Assembly (NCBI GenBank): GCA_963575745.1
Contig: CAUYUJ010005669.1
Location: 1,239,853-1,303,852, forward strand
Length of the DNA: 64,000 nt
Direction of reading: 5' to 3'
From: Prorocentrum cordatum
Lineage: Eukaryota; Sar; Dinophyceae; Prorocentrales; Prorocentraceae
The notes under the pieces were generated by a model. The model saw only the letters and a list, made by a program, of their open reading frames with translations. It made no database searches and was not told the DNA's origin. Made by a program: the position numbers and the translations under genes. Within the stretch, counting starts at the first letter, position 1; every line of letters starts with the position of its first letter. This document shows, one piece after another, positions 11,629 to 23,036 of this stretch.

Positions 11629-12417
11629 GATGCCCCTGGCAGCGTTTTGTGACCATGAGGCTCTCAAGAGATACATGTTGGGGACGCCAAACGGCAATTC
11701 TAGCTGAGGCGTCCCACCAAAATCGGCGCGAACGGGCTCGTGAGATCAGCCAGGGTGGCTCCCCCTTGGGGCTCCCAAATGATGCCCCTGGCAGCGTTTT
11801 GTGACCATGAGGCTCTCAAGAGATACATGTTGGGGAGGCCAAACGGCAATTCTAGCTGAGGCGTCCCACCAAAATCGGCGCGAACGGGCTCGTGAGATCA
11901 GCCAGGGTGGCTCCCCCTTGGGGCTCCCAAATGATGCCCCTGGCAGCGTTTTGTGACCATGAGGCTCTCAAGAGATACATGTTGGGGAGGCCAAACGGCA
12001 ATTCTAGCTGAGGCGTCCCACCAAAATCGGCGCGAACGGGCTCGTGAGATCAGCCAGGGTGGCTCCCCCTTGGGGCTCCCAAATGATGCCCCTGGCAGCG
12101 TTTTGTGACCATGAGGCTCTCAAGAGATACATGTTGGGGAGGCCAAACGGCAATTCTAGCTGAGGCGTCCCACCAAAATCGGCGCGAACGGGCTCGTGAG
12201 ATCAGCCAGGGTGGCTCCCCCTTGGGGCTCCCAAATGATGCCCCTGGCAGCGTTTTGTGACCATGAGGCTCTCAAGAGATACATGTTGGGGAGGCCAAAC
12301 GGCAATTCTAGCTGAGGCGTCCCACCAAAATCGGCGCGAACGGGCTCGTGAGATCAGCCAGGGTGGCTCCCCCTTGGGGCTCCCAAATGATGCCCCTGGC
12401 AGCGTTTTGTGATCATG
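11629..12417. repeat. 152-bp satellite, ~5.2 near-identical copies
   Basis: GATGCCCCTGGCAGCG starts at 11629, 11781, 11933, 12085, 12237 and 12389, exactly 152 bp apart each time. The copies are almost identical; the first has GGGGACGCC where the others have GGGGAGGCC. This points to very recent amplification or homogenisation. Confidence 0.97.
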
Positions 12418-12475
12418 AGAGAGTGTGAGTGTGAGTGAATGTGACTGTGAGTGAGTCTGAGTGAGAGCGAGTCTC

Positions 12476-12725
12476 ATCTTATCTTATCGAGTCCTATCTT
12501 ATCTTACCTCTATTACCCTCTATCTTATCTTATCTTGAGATCTCTGATCTTGTCTTAGCTTATCTTATATCAACTCATCTTATCGCATCATATCTTGTCT
12601 TATCGTATTACTACATAGGCTGTCTTATCTTATGTATTATCCTACCTTGTCATATATCTTATCATACCTTATCATATATTGTGCTATCTTAACTTATCTT
12701 GTAGTATGTTATCTTGTCTTGTCTT
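12476..12725. repeat. Degenerate TCTTA/ATCTT pentanucleotide repeat
   Basis: TATCTTATCTTATC-like units with substitutions. AT-rich against a GC-rich background. Confidence 0.9.
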
Positions 12726-12823
12726 ATCTGGTGATTATTATTGGGAGGAGGGAGGCGGGAGGCGGGAGGAAGAAGGAGGAGGAGGAGTGGGAGGCGTCAG
12801 AGTAATAACAAGAACCCCGAGAC

Positions 12824-12932
12824 TTCCTCACGAAAATGGTGAAAATGAGGCTGCGGCCTAGGCGCGGCGGGGGGGTCGTGCACCAGGGGTCCCAACAATA
12901 ATTATTCTTTAGAAGTAATAATGTTCAACAAC
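12824..12932. mobile_element. Left-end segment of dispersed repeat (copy 1 of the motif)
   Basis: CTTCCTCACGAAAATG, GGCTGCGGCCTAGGCGCGGC and CAATAATTATTCTTTAGAA occur in the same order here and at 15829-15940. The final motif (12896-12932) leads directly into CAA triplets (12933-12975). Confidence 0.8.
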
Positions 12933-13094
12933 AACAACAACAGCAACAACAACAACAGCAACAACAACAATCAGTTTAATATGGTTCGCTTTTACTGGCA
13001 CACGTGTCTTGCACCCAATATACCCCAACCCTCGAAACCCGCCCACTTCGTCTTCGATTGCACCCCCTTTCGGGGGGAATCTCTTCCTTGTCGG

Positions 13095-13490
13095 CCACTG
13101 GCCGACTGCGAAGAAATCTCGAGCGAGAGCGCCGTTCCTAAGTTCGGGGGCCTCTCTGGCCAGGGGCTCTCGAAATACCCATGGAGAAATATCGAACGGG
13201 AGCCCTTGTCGCCGTGTCTGGGCATCCACCAACTTGCCTGAAGTACGTGAAGGTCTCGAGCGAGAGCGCCGTTCCTGAGTTCGGGGGCCTTCTTGGCCAG
13301 GGGCCCTCGGAGTAAATCGTGAGGAAATATCGAGCAGGAACCCTTGTCGTCGTGGCTGGGCCTCCGCCAACCTAATTGAATTGCGAGGAAGTTTCGAGCG
13401 AGAGCGCCGTTCCCGAGTTCGGCGGCCTCTCTGGCCAGGGTCTCGGGGTAAATTGTAAGGAAGTATCGAGCGGGAGCCGCTGTTGTCGCA
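13095..13490. repeat. 138-bp tandem repeat, ~3 copies
   Basis: GAGCGAGAGCGCCGTTCC recurs at 13121, 13258 and 13396. Each unit also holds GTTCGG(G/C)GGCCT and GAGC(G/A)GGAGCC. Related single units occur near 14790-14960 and 39600-39800. Confidence 0.85.
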
Positions 13491-13603
13491 GCAGGGCCTC
13501 CAAGGGCCCACATTTACGCTCAAGCCAACGCTCGAGCGGGACCCTCGTTTTCAGAGAAAATGTAGCCGGCGTCGAGGCGGGAGTGCGCAAAACCGTTTCC
13601 GGA

Positions 13604-13646
13604 GATCAGCAATCATTATTGTACTGAAACGTGTATTCAACAGCAA

Positions 13647-13681
<35 letters not shown>

Positions 13682-13696
13682 ACAACAGCAACAACC

Positions 13697-13753
<57 letters not shown>

Positions 13754-13815
13754 GCAACAACAACAACAGCAACAATAAAATCAACAAGCACAACAACAAC
13801 AACAGCAGCAATCAA
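13604..13815. repeat. Left-end motif plus CAA/CAG triplet tract
   Basis: A GATCAGCAATCATTATT-like left-end motif (13604-13643) runs into about 170 bp of CAA and CAG triplets. ORFs here are poly-Asn, poly-Gln or poly-Thr and are artefacts. Confidence 0.9.
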
Positions 13816-15020
13816 GTTAAGGCTGTTCGCTCTTATCAGCTCGCGTGCCATTCAATACGTATATCCCAAACTATCGATATCAGCCCTGTTCGTCGTCGAT
13901 CGCACCCCCTTAGGGGTAGCTTTCTCGTACCTGCACCGTGTATTTCGTGCAGCCCCTAAGGCAGAGGAAGAGAGGGCCGTTGGGGATGAGGGGGGAAGGA
14001 GGAGGCAGAGGAGCAGGATGTGGAGGTGGAGGAGGAGGAGGAGGAGGAGGAGGAGGAGGAGGAGGAGGAAGAGGAGAGGGAGGAGGACGAGGACGGGGAA
14101 CGCAGAGGAGGCAGAGGAGAGGAAAAAGACGACGACGAACAGGACAGCCGTCGCACCTTTCGTCTTCATGTCCGCAGTAACCACAAGGACCTCATTTGGT
14201 AAATATTTTGGCTGTCGTGAGCTCCTGAGGGGCAGTCCTGGGGGTCACGAAGGGCACAAAATGCGGGACCACAGAAGGCAGCGACGCGACCGCTGAGGGT
14301 CGCACCAGGGCCACGAAGGGCAGCGAGGGGGCCACAGAGGGCGACAGCAGGGCCACGAAGGGCATGCATACAAGGCTACGGCGGGCGCGAGCGAGCGGGG
14401 GGCCACGACGGGCAGCAATGGGGCCACAAAGGGCGACAGCGGGGCCGCGACGGGCAGCAATGGATGCACGAAGAGCAGCGAGGGGGCTACGAAGGGCGAC
14501 AACGAGGCCACGAAGGGCATGCATATGGGACCACGGCGGGCGCGTGCGAGCGGTGGTCGCGAAGACCATATAACGCGGAACCACAAAGGGCAGCGACGGG
14601 GCCACTGAGGGCAGCAACGGGTCCACGAAAGGCGCAAGCGAAGGCGGCCGGGGAACCACTACGGGCAGCGATGGGCATTAAGAGCGGGGGAAGGGCAGCA
14701 AGAGGCGACTGGAGTCCCTAACGGGCGGGAGCCGTTGTTGTTGTTGCTGTTGTACTTTGGGGGCCCGCCGCCCGCCTCGAGGAGCGGCATCTGAATAAAT
14801 TGTTAGGAAGTCCCACGCGAAAGCGCGATTCCTCAGCAGATCGCCAAGAGGTCTCAAGCGAAAGCAAGATTTCGAAATGACTAGTGAGGAAGCATCAGGC
14901 GGGAGCCGTTGTTGTTGCAACTCGGGGGCCCGCCGCCTAGGTTGAGGTTCAAGAGTTTCCCTGATAAAAGAAAGACAACGTGCGAGCCCTGGGAGGGGTA
15001 CTCCGATAGGAAAATACAAT
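13816..15020. mobile_element. Body of composite dispersed repeat, copy 1
   Basis: In order: a segment with GCTGTTCGC, TATCGAT(A)TC and CGATCGCACCCCCTTAGG (13820-13915); GGA triplets (14010-14110); a GGGGCCACGAAGGGCAGC minisatellite (14230-14690); GCGCGATTCCT (about 14830); GGGAGCCGTTGTTGTT (about 14900); TTTCCCTGATAAAA (about 14955). The same order occurs at 38957-39870. No coding capacity seen. Confidence 0.7.
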
Positions 15021-15045
15021 GATTACCAGAGAGGAAGGATCATCC

Positions 15046-15072
15046 ATAATCAGTATTCAGAAATCAACGTTC

Positions 15073-15128
<56 letters not shown>

Positions 15129-15155
15129 CCACAACAACAACAACAACAATCATTT
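15046..15155. repeat. Left-end motif plus CAA triplet run
   Basis: A diverged left-end motif (15046-15078) leads into an almost pure CAA run. Confidence 0.85.
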
Positions 15156-15166
15156 TACCCGAACGC

Positions 15167-15850
15167 GTGGTGTTCTCCCCAGTGCCAGGGTTTTCATACG
15201 ACACCAGGCAATACCCCCACTTCGTGGGGGGCATTACAAGCTCTACCAAATATCCAAACGACTCTTCGCGACCACCCAAACCCAGCTTCCCGCCCTATGA
15301 CGTTGGGACACTTCACTTCGTGGCGTGCGGACGACCGTGGCTACTACACTGGCGTGGGGTACACACCCACAGAACCCAATGGTTTTTGGAGATTTCGGCG
15401 TGCGCGCGCGAAGAAAAAACGAATGTGTCCCGCATGGTATTATTTGACAGGGATGATGGCCCTGGCAGGTGCGCAACCGTTGTCGCAGAAGTTCGAAAAA
15501 GTTGCTCGCAAAAGCCCGTTTGACAGAAATGTTTAAAAAGTGTTGGGTTTCCTACGAATCCGCAAGAGCGCGCGGGATGAGATTTTGACATTTTTTTGTT
15601 GAAAAACCATTGGTTTTTTGATGTTTTTATGTTAAAATCGCTCCGAACACTAAGCTTTTGGAAGGATTTCGTCTTGCGCGCGCGAATGTCCACTTTACCT
15701 TATTTTTTGCAAGGGATTCTTGAAATTTGATTATATTAGAACAAGAAATGTCATTTTATAGTGTTTTTTGCAAGGGAAAGCGGATTACAACAAAACAACC
15801 GGATCTTGATCAACTCGAATTACCTGAGGCTTCCTCACGAAAATGATGAA
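15167..15850. mobile_element. Dispersed repeat family, copy B (~680 bp)
   Basis: Partner of 9982-10645. It contains an extra GGCGTGGGGTACACACCC-like insertion near 15350. At its right end it continues into the CTTCCTCACGAAAATG left-end segment (15829-15940), which the first copy lacks. Confidence 0.75.
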
Positions 15851-15902
15851 AACGTGGCTGCGGCCTAGGCGCGGCGGGGGGGGCGCGCACCAGGGGGCCC
15901 AA

Positions 15903-16110
15903 CAATAATTATTCTTTAGAATTAATAATGTTCAACAACCACAACCACAACCACAACCGCAACCACAACCACAACCACAACCACAACGTCAACCTTAACC
16001 TCAACCTCAACCTCAACCACAACCACAACCACAACAACAATAACAACAACAACAACAACAACAACAACAAGCAAAACCACAACCACAACCACAACCACAA
16101 CCACAGCCGT
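15903..16110. repeat. Left-end motif plus CAACCA hexamer tract
   Basis: A left-end motif (15903-15939) leads into CAACCA hexamers with CAA interruptions. All ORFs here are poly-Asn/His. Confidence 0.9.
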
Positions 16111-16401
16111 CGTACATTTTGTCGCGACGCGAAATGGCCTGGGGAGGGAGGCGGAGCCTGGACAGCCTTCGGCTACGCGCAAGGGTGACGAACGAACGAA
16201 CGAACGAAGTGCCATACGCCGGAGCGCGTGGGCAAAAGACAATGCCAGCCTGAACTCGCCGATTTGCGGTACAATGCACAGCGTGCGCGATTGGAGGAGG
16301 AAGAGCAGCAGCAGCAGCAGCAGGGGAGGGAGGAGGAGCGAGAAAGGAGGGACGGCATAGTATACATAAGCTCCTGGCTCGACGGTGCCAGATCGCACGG
16401 A

Positions 16402-17157
16402 CTAGAAAGCCTGTTCTGGGTCCGGCCCAAAACTCTCAGTGAAACATCGTACAAAGACTTTCCATTTGGGGGGGTCCCGCACGTACTCCATGACGTGCTC
16501 GTCTGATGCGAACGCACCCGAAATGCAGTTGCGCAGGCACGATGCCCATGCATTCATCGGTCTACCCCGCTTCCGCTTGAGCGACGCTGTGGCCGAGCGG
16601 ATCGAACCATCTTGACAAGTAAGCTGTCTCAGAAAATCTAGGTTAGAAGCTCTGCCAATTTTCCCGAACAATGTCAGCTGATGCCTCAATAACTGCGCTG
16701 TGTATGGCTGTTGCCCTGCACGTTGTAATACATCCTTGTTTGAAATGTGCGTAAGAAAGGCCGGGGGATGTGCAGCACCTTCCTCAAGCATCTGGCTTGA
16801 AATCAAATCCGTCGAGTCTCCTCCGTTCAACTTTGTTCAACCACGCCGTATTCAAAGAATACACCAGCTCGGATGTTACCAGTGCTTGAAATAGTTCCAT
16901 CTTCTGGGTGACCACGGGCAAGAATGACCTCTGGTGTACAGCTTCTGGGGGCCCGCGAAGTGGGTACAGCCCAAGCGCACAAGCTGGGGATATCTCATCG
17001 AGCTCAGCGGTCGGGAGACCCTGGCAGCGCACCAGAAGGTCACTCTGGCGAAAGGCCGCCCTACTGCGTAATTAGCCCTAGGTCGGGCCTGTCCCCCTGC
17101 AGGCCGATCTTGGACGAAAAAGTGGAAATACTCAAAAAATACCCCCAGATACTCCAT
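16402..17157 (-). pseudogene. 3' end of a LINE-like retrotransposon reverse transcriptase
   Basis: On the minus strand the phrases ELVYSLNTAWLNKVERRRLDGF and, in another frame, HISNKDVLQRAG, LLRHQLTLFGKIGRA, and KRKRGRPMNAWASCLR appear in the order typical of the C-terminal (thumb/connection) part of dinoflagellate non-LTR reverse transcriptases. The catalytic palm is absent, so this is a 5'-truncated copy, the usual product of incomplete target-primed reverse transcription. Frames change near 16790-16800 and again near 16900-16920. No poly-A tail was seen at the 3' side. Confidence 0.7.
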
Positions 17158-17236
17158 AAACCATGTTGAAAATCGTCCCCTGACTATTTTGGGAACATCT
17201 TTGAATATGTTCCTCCTGTAGAGGGACAGGCCCGAC
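17158..17236. repeat. Short dispersed repeat shared with 62040-62098
   Basis: A TTTGAATAT(G)TTCCTCCTG phrase followed by TAGAGGGAC(A)GGCCCGACT is also present near 62058-62098, with similar sequence upstream of both (GGACGAA, AAAATCGT). Confidence 0.7.
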
Positions 17237-17439
17237 TCTTGCCGGCCACAGGGCTCGAGGGGGCGCGGCCGACGGGCAGAGGCTGGGACCGGCGAGCCCC
17301 GGCCTGCCGGCGCGGCTCACAGGCTGGCGGGCCTGCGCAGCCTCGCGGCCTGCAGGGGCGCGCACAGAGGGGGGCGGGCCCGGACAGGCTCGCGCGGCGA
17401 AGGGAGCACGACGGGCGGCGTCTTGCAACTGTGGTGAGG

Positions 17440-17548
17440 GGCCTGTTTTCCACCACCGCCGCCATACGTTGGAGGGGGAGGGGGTCCTCCTCCTCCTCCT
17501 CCTCCTCCTCCTCCTCCTACTTATGCTGGTGGTGGTGGAAAACAGGCC
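17440..17548. repeat. Inverted repeat enclosing a TCC triplet run
   Basis: GGCCTGTTTTCCACCACC at 17440-17457 and its exact complement at 17531-17548 enclose a TCC/CTC run (about 17483-17518). A single arm of the same unit is at about 48299-48348. Confidence 0.85.
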
Positions 17549-17923
17549 CATCATGTGGGCCTCCTGGGGGCCCACGCCGAGCCCTGGGACAATCCAAAAA
17601 CGGGCCAGAAGTTGTTCAACGGCGAGCTCCAGCACCAAGCAGGAAGCGGCGGCGAGGCTGGAACTTGCTCGCGGCTGAGAGCTCGACACCAGACCCTCGG
17701 CTGAAAACTAGACACATGGGCCGAGGCTGGAATCGAGAGGCCACAGAGAAAAAAAGACCCGGACCGAGAGCCTGCCGTGCGAGGTGCCGCCCCCCCTCGG
17801 CCCCCCCCCAGACATCCGATGTCCTGATAAGCCCCGACACTTCTCACAGCATCGATTTTTATTTTTGGCCTCTCCATTGCGAAGGCCTTACGGCCGGTGC
17901 CGCCAACCCTGCAAGTGGAGGAC

Positions 17924-17963
<40 letters not shown>

Positions 17964-18009
17964 AGCGGCGGCCGCAGCGGCGGCGGTGCTACAGCGGTGG
18001 CGGCGGCGT
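17549..18009. other. No recognised gene; GAC/GGC triplets at 17925-18005
   Basis: GC-rich spacer with a GAC then GGC triplet stretch. Opposite-strand ORFs are compositional. Confidence 0.4.
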
Positions 18010-18164
18010 CTATGACGGCGCGGCCTCGAGGGCGCCCAGGGTCCCACCGCTGCGGTGCGACTCCCCATCGGGCTGCGGCGGCCGCCTGGGCCCTCGGTCG
18101 GGCCTTCGTCGAGCGCCGCTGGACGTCCAGCTTCGGACGCTGCTGAAGGTCATGCGCGCGGTGC
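18010..18164 (-). CDS. Exon 2 of a partial paralogue of the 655-aa PAS-like protein
   Basis: Encodes a C-terminal piece starting TARMTFSS and running through GARRRPDRG, RRPPQPDGESHRSGGT to a stop at 18010. It matches the C-terminus of the 59759-61726 protein (TVRVTFSS, GARRS, RPPQPDGGSHPSGGT). A short stretch after GARR is absent, and the end is truncated relative to the full copy. It joins exon 1 in phase across the intron at 18165-18681. Confidence 0.65.
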
Positions 18165-18681
18165 CTTCGGCTTCGGGGCATCGGACGTCGAGATTCGAGG
18201 AGCGCAGATCGATCGGGGGGCGCCAACTCAAGGGATCCACGTGATGATAAGAAGTCACGGCGTCGGCGTCGGGGATGGGGGCTCGGAGGACCGAGGTTCA
18301 AAGTTCGAGCGTCGAGAGTCGAGTCCAGAGGAAACCTGACACCGACAAATCCAGAGGCTCGAAAAATGTGCCAAACGCTTATCTCCAGTCCTGGAATCCA
18401 GAAGCCCAACCCTGGAGCCGTCAAAAAAGGTTCCGGGACTGAAGACTGCCCTGGGGGAGAGCTCGAAAGCTCAGCAACGAGATACTCGAGACATTGGAAG
18501 CCGTGTAGATGCGGTAGAGGGATCGCACCGCATCATCGATGCATCGGCGGTGCATGGGCGATGTCGGAATGGAGATCGCACTCTGAATCGCGCGCACCGC
18601 GGATGCATCGGCGATGCGCGATGCGGCCCCATCCCCTGACCCCACCCCATCTGCAGTGGCCCAATTTGGAAGGCCTGTTGC
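18165..18681 (-). other. 517-bp GC-AG intron with repeated junction sequence
   Basis: On the minus strand exon 1 ends ...GGCCGAG, the intron starts GCAACA and ends CCGAAG, and exon 2 starts GCACCG. Removing it restores the continuous peptide SKRGRGTARMTF, matching SKRSRGTVRVTF in the intronless copy. GC donors and similar sequences at the two splice sites (CCGAGGCA and CCGAAGGCA) are known features of dinoflagellate introns and of introner-type insertion. The intron contains GCATCGGCG-type near-palindromes (about 18540-18625) but no ORF. Confidence 0.75.
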
Positions 18682-18921
18682 CTCGGCCCCGCTTGGACTG
18701 GTCCGGGATGTCGGCCAAGTCCATGAACACCGTGGCCGAGAAGGCGAGCCGGCGCTGGCGCAGGTGGGTCGGCATGAAGTGGAGGGTTCGCGGAAAAATT
18801 TCCGTGGAGGTTGAGATATCACCCTCGGTCTGGCCCAGGAGCGCGACATACGCCTCCTGGACCCACGCCACAAACTGGTCGTGTTGGTTCATCTTGACCC
18901 AGCCCAGAAACTTCGCGTCCT
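18682..18921 (-). CDS. Exon 1 of a partial paralogue of the 655-aa PAS-like protein
   Basis: About 80 codons matching residues of the second PAS-like region of the 59759-61726 protein at 67 of 81 positions by hand count (for example WVKMNQHDQFVAWVQEAYV and LHFMPTHLRQRRLAFSATV). Similarity stops at an AG near 18920-18923, so a second 3' splice site is plausible there. The upstream exons are not visible before the gap at 19892. It could be an expressed fragment or a dying gene copy. Confidence 0.7.
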
Positions 18922-18929
18922 CTTTGGCG

Positions 18930-19084
18930 GAGCAAACAATCGGAGGCTCGGGGGTGATACAGAAGTGAAATAAAGTCCTCCAATCAGGAAGTCGGTTTCG
19001 GTCTGGACGATGGTGCGGGCGAGGCGTATCTACGCGAATTCCTGCAACAACAGTGCCCAGGTCACGCGAAGATGAATCGGGTCT
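18930..19084. other. Probable intron or 5' flank of the partial gene copy
   Basis: No similarity to the full-length protein was found in any frame here. Confidence 0.3.
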
Positions 19085-19430
19085 CTGGGCGCTAGGGCTT
19101 GCCCGGTGTCCCGTGGGTGTCCCCTTGGCTGTCTCGTAGTTGTCCCGTGGTTGTTCCATGGTGATCCTGTGGTTGGCGTGTGGGTGTCCCACGGTTGTCT
19201 CAAAACTGTATTGAAATTATCCCGTGGTTGTCTCGTGTTTGTCCCTGGGTTTTCCCGCGGTGTCTAGCGGTTATCCTGTGGTCGTCGCGCGGTTGTCCAG
19301 CGAATTTGCTGTCCCGCGGTTGTCCTGGGGTGTCCCGTGGTTGTCCCCGCGACTATCCCATGGTTGTCCCGTGGTTGCCCGACGACTTGAAATTGTCCTG
19401 TAGTTGTCCCGTTGTTGTTCCATGGACGGC
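19085..19430. repeat. Minisatellite of TGTCCCGTGGTTG units (~13 bp)
   Basis: Roughly twenty-five degenerate copies. The minus strand reads as GQPRDNRGT-like low-complexity peptide. Confidence 0.9.
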
Positions 19431-19784
19431 ACATCTATACAAGAAAAACAGGCAGACCGATTGGTAGATGGCGAGACAGATGAAATATATTTCCAGCGTG
19501 ATCCTGGAGAAGGGAAGGAGGACGCGAAAGAAGAGAGCGCAACAAACACATTGTCAATCCCGTGGTCACTCTGCGCAGCGCAGGAGCCTGGCGCGGACCA
19601 CATTGGAGATACGAAAAAGCGTAAGACGTATGAGTGCCAAGGTGGAGGAGGAGGACGACGACGGCGACAAAAGAGGGAGAGAGAAAGGGAGAAAGACAGC
19701 GAGCAATATCCGGACAAATCACCCTCATGTCCGATTGAAATCGCGGGAAAGGAATTACACGCGTGCTGCTCGGGGGCCTCGTCG
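19431..19784. other. No recognised gene
   Basis: Ordinary-complexity sequence with a GA-rich patch at 19640-19700. No family resemblance in six frames. Confidence 0.4.
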
Positions 19785-19891
19785 GGATATAGACCCCGAG
19801 GGTCTAGGCTACCCTAGGGCCTACTCAGTACCTTAGGCTTGCCTAGGGTAGGGCCTACTGAAGGCCCTATGCTTGCCTAGAGTAGGGCCTA
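19785..19891. repeat. TAGGCTTGCCTAGGGTAGGGCC tandem repeat truncated by gap
   Basis: Two to three units rich in CCTAGGG palindromes. The array runs into the assembly gap, so its true length is unknown. Confidence 0.8.
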
Positions 19892-19991
19892 NNNNNNNNN
19901 NNNNNNNNNNNNNNNNNNNNNNNNNNNNNNNNNNNNNNNNNNNNNNNNNNNNNNNNNNNNNNNNNNNNNNNNNNNNNNNNNNNNNNNNNNN
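19892..19991. other. Assembly gap (100 N)
   Basis: Exactly 100 N, so probably a scaffolding gap of unknown size, between a TAGGG repeat and a CAT triplet array. Confidence 0.99.
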
Positions 19992-20870
<879 letters not shown>

Positions 20871-21177
20871 TTCCTCCTCTTCCTCCTGTTCTTCCTCCTC
20901 CCTCTCCTCCTCTCTCCCTTCCCCCCCATTATCCTGCTTCCTCCTCCTGTGTATCGTTTGACACAATGCCTCCCTGCGTCCTACTGTCTCAGGGAGATGG
21001 GCCCGTCGGGGTTCTGTAGATTAGAGGGGCGCCGTTCTGAACACATCGCCTGTTCGTGTGTTCGTGCTTATCCGTCTCAAGCTCTTTGGGCTCGAGCGCT
21101 TTATGCTGCCCAAGCTCTTCTCCATCGGTTCGCCTCCCGATTCGAAGAGGCCATAGCGAGGCGGAGGGCGCTTCGTC

Positions 21178-22014
21178 ATGGTAGTTCATCTCCAGCGTGG
21201 CCTCGTCGACCGGGCTTCCCATTCGCCAGGCGCCCCGGAGAGGTTCGCCAGCGACACGGCGCGCATCGGCTGCGGGCCGTTGGCGCTCATCTTCTGGACG
21301 CTGTTCGCCGTGGTGAGCGACCCGTTCGAGGCGGAGCTGGAGATCGAGGAGACCGACGGTCTCGAGACTCAGGTGCCTGTGGAAACATGGAGCCGCCAGT
21401 TTTATCGGCAGTGCGACGGACGCCTCGGAGGTGCTGCTGGTGCGGCGCAAGACGGGAAACCGGTGGTGCGTGCTGACGCCCGACTCGTCGCTGGGCCTGG
21501 TGGCCATCACGGCGAAGACGACTATCTTCTCGGATCTGGTCGTGAGGTCCGCTGGCGGAACGCGCCTGCTCTCACCGCGGCGCAAAAGCACGCGTACGAG
21601 GCGCAGGCCGTGGTGGGGCTGCGCGCGGGCACCGTGGTCGAGTTTCCCCTCTACAGGCCCGGCGCGGGCGCGCAGCAGACCGTGGCTTTCAACCTCGGGC
21701 GCGCGCCCATGACATCGTGGAGGTCGGGGTTCAAGACATCGCGCTGGTCCTTGAGGAGCCCGAAGCGGATCATCGGCCTGCTTGCACTACTCTTCGCGCT
21801 CCACGATGCCCTCTTGGTGCTCGGCGCGTTCCGCTACGCGGCCGAGTGCTGGGCAAGCCCGGTCAGCTACATGGTGGCGCTTAGGAACGCGCTCGTGGAG
21901 AGCTCCGAGGCCATCCAAGAGTGGGTCGTCTACTGCAGCGACTGGTTGGAGTGGGCGCAGCAGCTCATGCCCCTGCAGCGCTGGCTGGCCTTGCTGGTGA
22001 CCCTGCTTCTCTGA
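21178..22014 (+). CDS. Unrecognised ORF, possibly decayed ORF1 of a retroelement
   Basis: A 278-codon frame with GC-rich third positions. Residues 198-218 are hydrophobic (IIGLLALLFALHDALLVLGAF) and could span a membrane; the C-terminus is also hydrophobic. Over 21370-21590 another frame (VLLVRRKTGNRWCVLTPD and following) looks at least as gene-like, suggesting a frameshifted older ORF. I recognise no family. It lies upstream of a degraded reverse-transcriptase and recombinase relic and may belong to it. Confidence 0.35.
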   Translation: MVVHLQRGLVDRASHSPGAPERFASDTARIGCGPLALIFWTLFAVVSDPFEAELEIEETDGLETQVPVETWSRQFYRQCDGRLGGAAGAAQDGKPVVRADARLVAGPGGHHGEDDYLLGSGREVRWRNAPALTAAQKHAYEAQAVVGLRAGTVVEFPLYRPGAGAQQTVAFNLGRAPMTSWRSGFKTSRWSLRSPKRIIGLLALLFALHDALLVLGAFRYAAECWASPVSYMVALRNALVESSEAIQEWVVYCSDWLEWAQQLMPLQRWLALLVTLLL

Positions 22015-23036
22015 TGCTGGGCATGGACGATGGAGATCCGTCGTTGGCGGGGACTTCGTCCTCGATCTCACCAGCCGCGGACTTGACATCGCAAGCTCTT
22101 CCGTTGCCGCCGCCCGCCACGCCCCCGCGGGTGGATGTTGACCCGGCAGCTCAGCTCCAGGACTCGGCGGAGTCGCAGGCGGCAACGGCCGAGGAGCTGA
22201 GCGAGATCCGCATCGCCGAGCGGAGCCGAGAGCTTCGGCGATCTGCTCTCGAGGGCGCCGAGGTGACGCGCGGAATGCCAGACGAGGCCAACCGACGGAT
22301 AATTCAGGACAGGACGGCCAGCCTGGACCCGGTGGAGGCGCGCATCGATGGGGGGCCTCCTCCAGATGGAGCCGCGGCTGCGGCGGACGCTCCAGGTTCG
22401 CCGCCTTTGGAAGGATGGCAAGCCGCCCCGAACGCCCGGCGGCTGTCCCGGAGACGCCGGAGAAGCTCCCGGAGGGTGGCCAGCCCGAGGCGGCGGCGCT
22501 TGCCATCAGGAGGATGTGCTTAGAGGCCCAGTCCCTCAAGCAGGTGTTCATGGAACAGCTCGAGAGCTACCAGGAGATCAGTTAGCAAGACGGACTGGGC
22601 CACCAAAATGCCAGAGGGTTACCGCCCAGCGCATCGCACGGGACTTCCTGCGCGACCGCGGACTCACGGACTGCCACTCTGCCCGCGAAATGGTTGCGGC
22701 CTTCGGCACGGCGAACACGATGCTCATGACGGATCGGCAGACGAGCCTCTTGAACCAGGTGAAGTTCGAGCGCCCGGCGCGCAAGGGGTAGACGCCGGCG
22801 CGCGCCCACCGCGACGCCAATTTCAAGGGCGACTGGGGCCGCCCGAAGGACGCCAAGAACTGGCAGACCAAGGTCGACTGGGGCGCGGCGCGACGTCTGG
22901 ATCAGCACCTGGCGGAGGAGGGGCCACCCGGGTTCTCGGCGCCGAGGAAGAAGTGAGAAAGGCCATTCGTCGGGGCGCGCAGCAGCAGAAGGCGCGGGCG
23001 GATCCCGACAGCGGGGCGGCGGCCACGCCTTGACTC
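22015..23036 (+). pseudogene. Shifted open segments of unknown function
   Basis: Successive plus-strand segments in changing frames have coding-like composition: a Pro/Ala/Glu-rich stretch to about 22400, a frame ending MCLEAQSLKQVFMEQLESYQ before a stop at 22583-22585, then RIARDFLRDRGLTDCHSARE (22630-22790), then GDWGRPKDAKNWQTKVDWG ending at about 22956. None matches a family I know. Splicing could also explain the shifts. Confidence 0.3.

Noticed and set aside
13606-13851. Poly-Gln/Asn/Leu proteins from the CAA tract
   Set aside because: All three frames of both strands are open through a pure triplet run; nothing non-repetitive is encoded.
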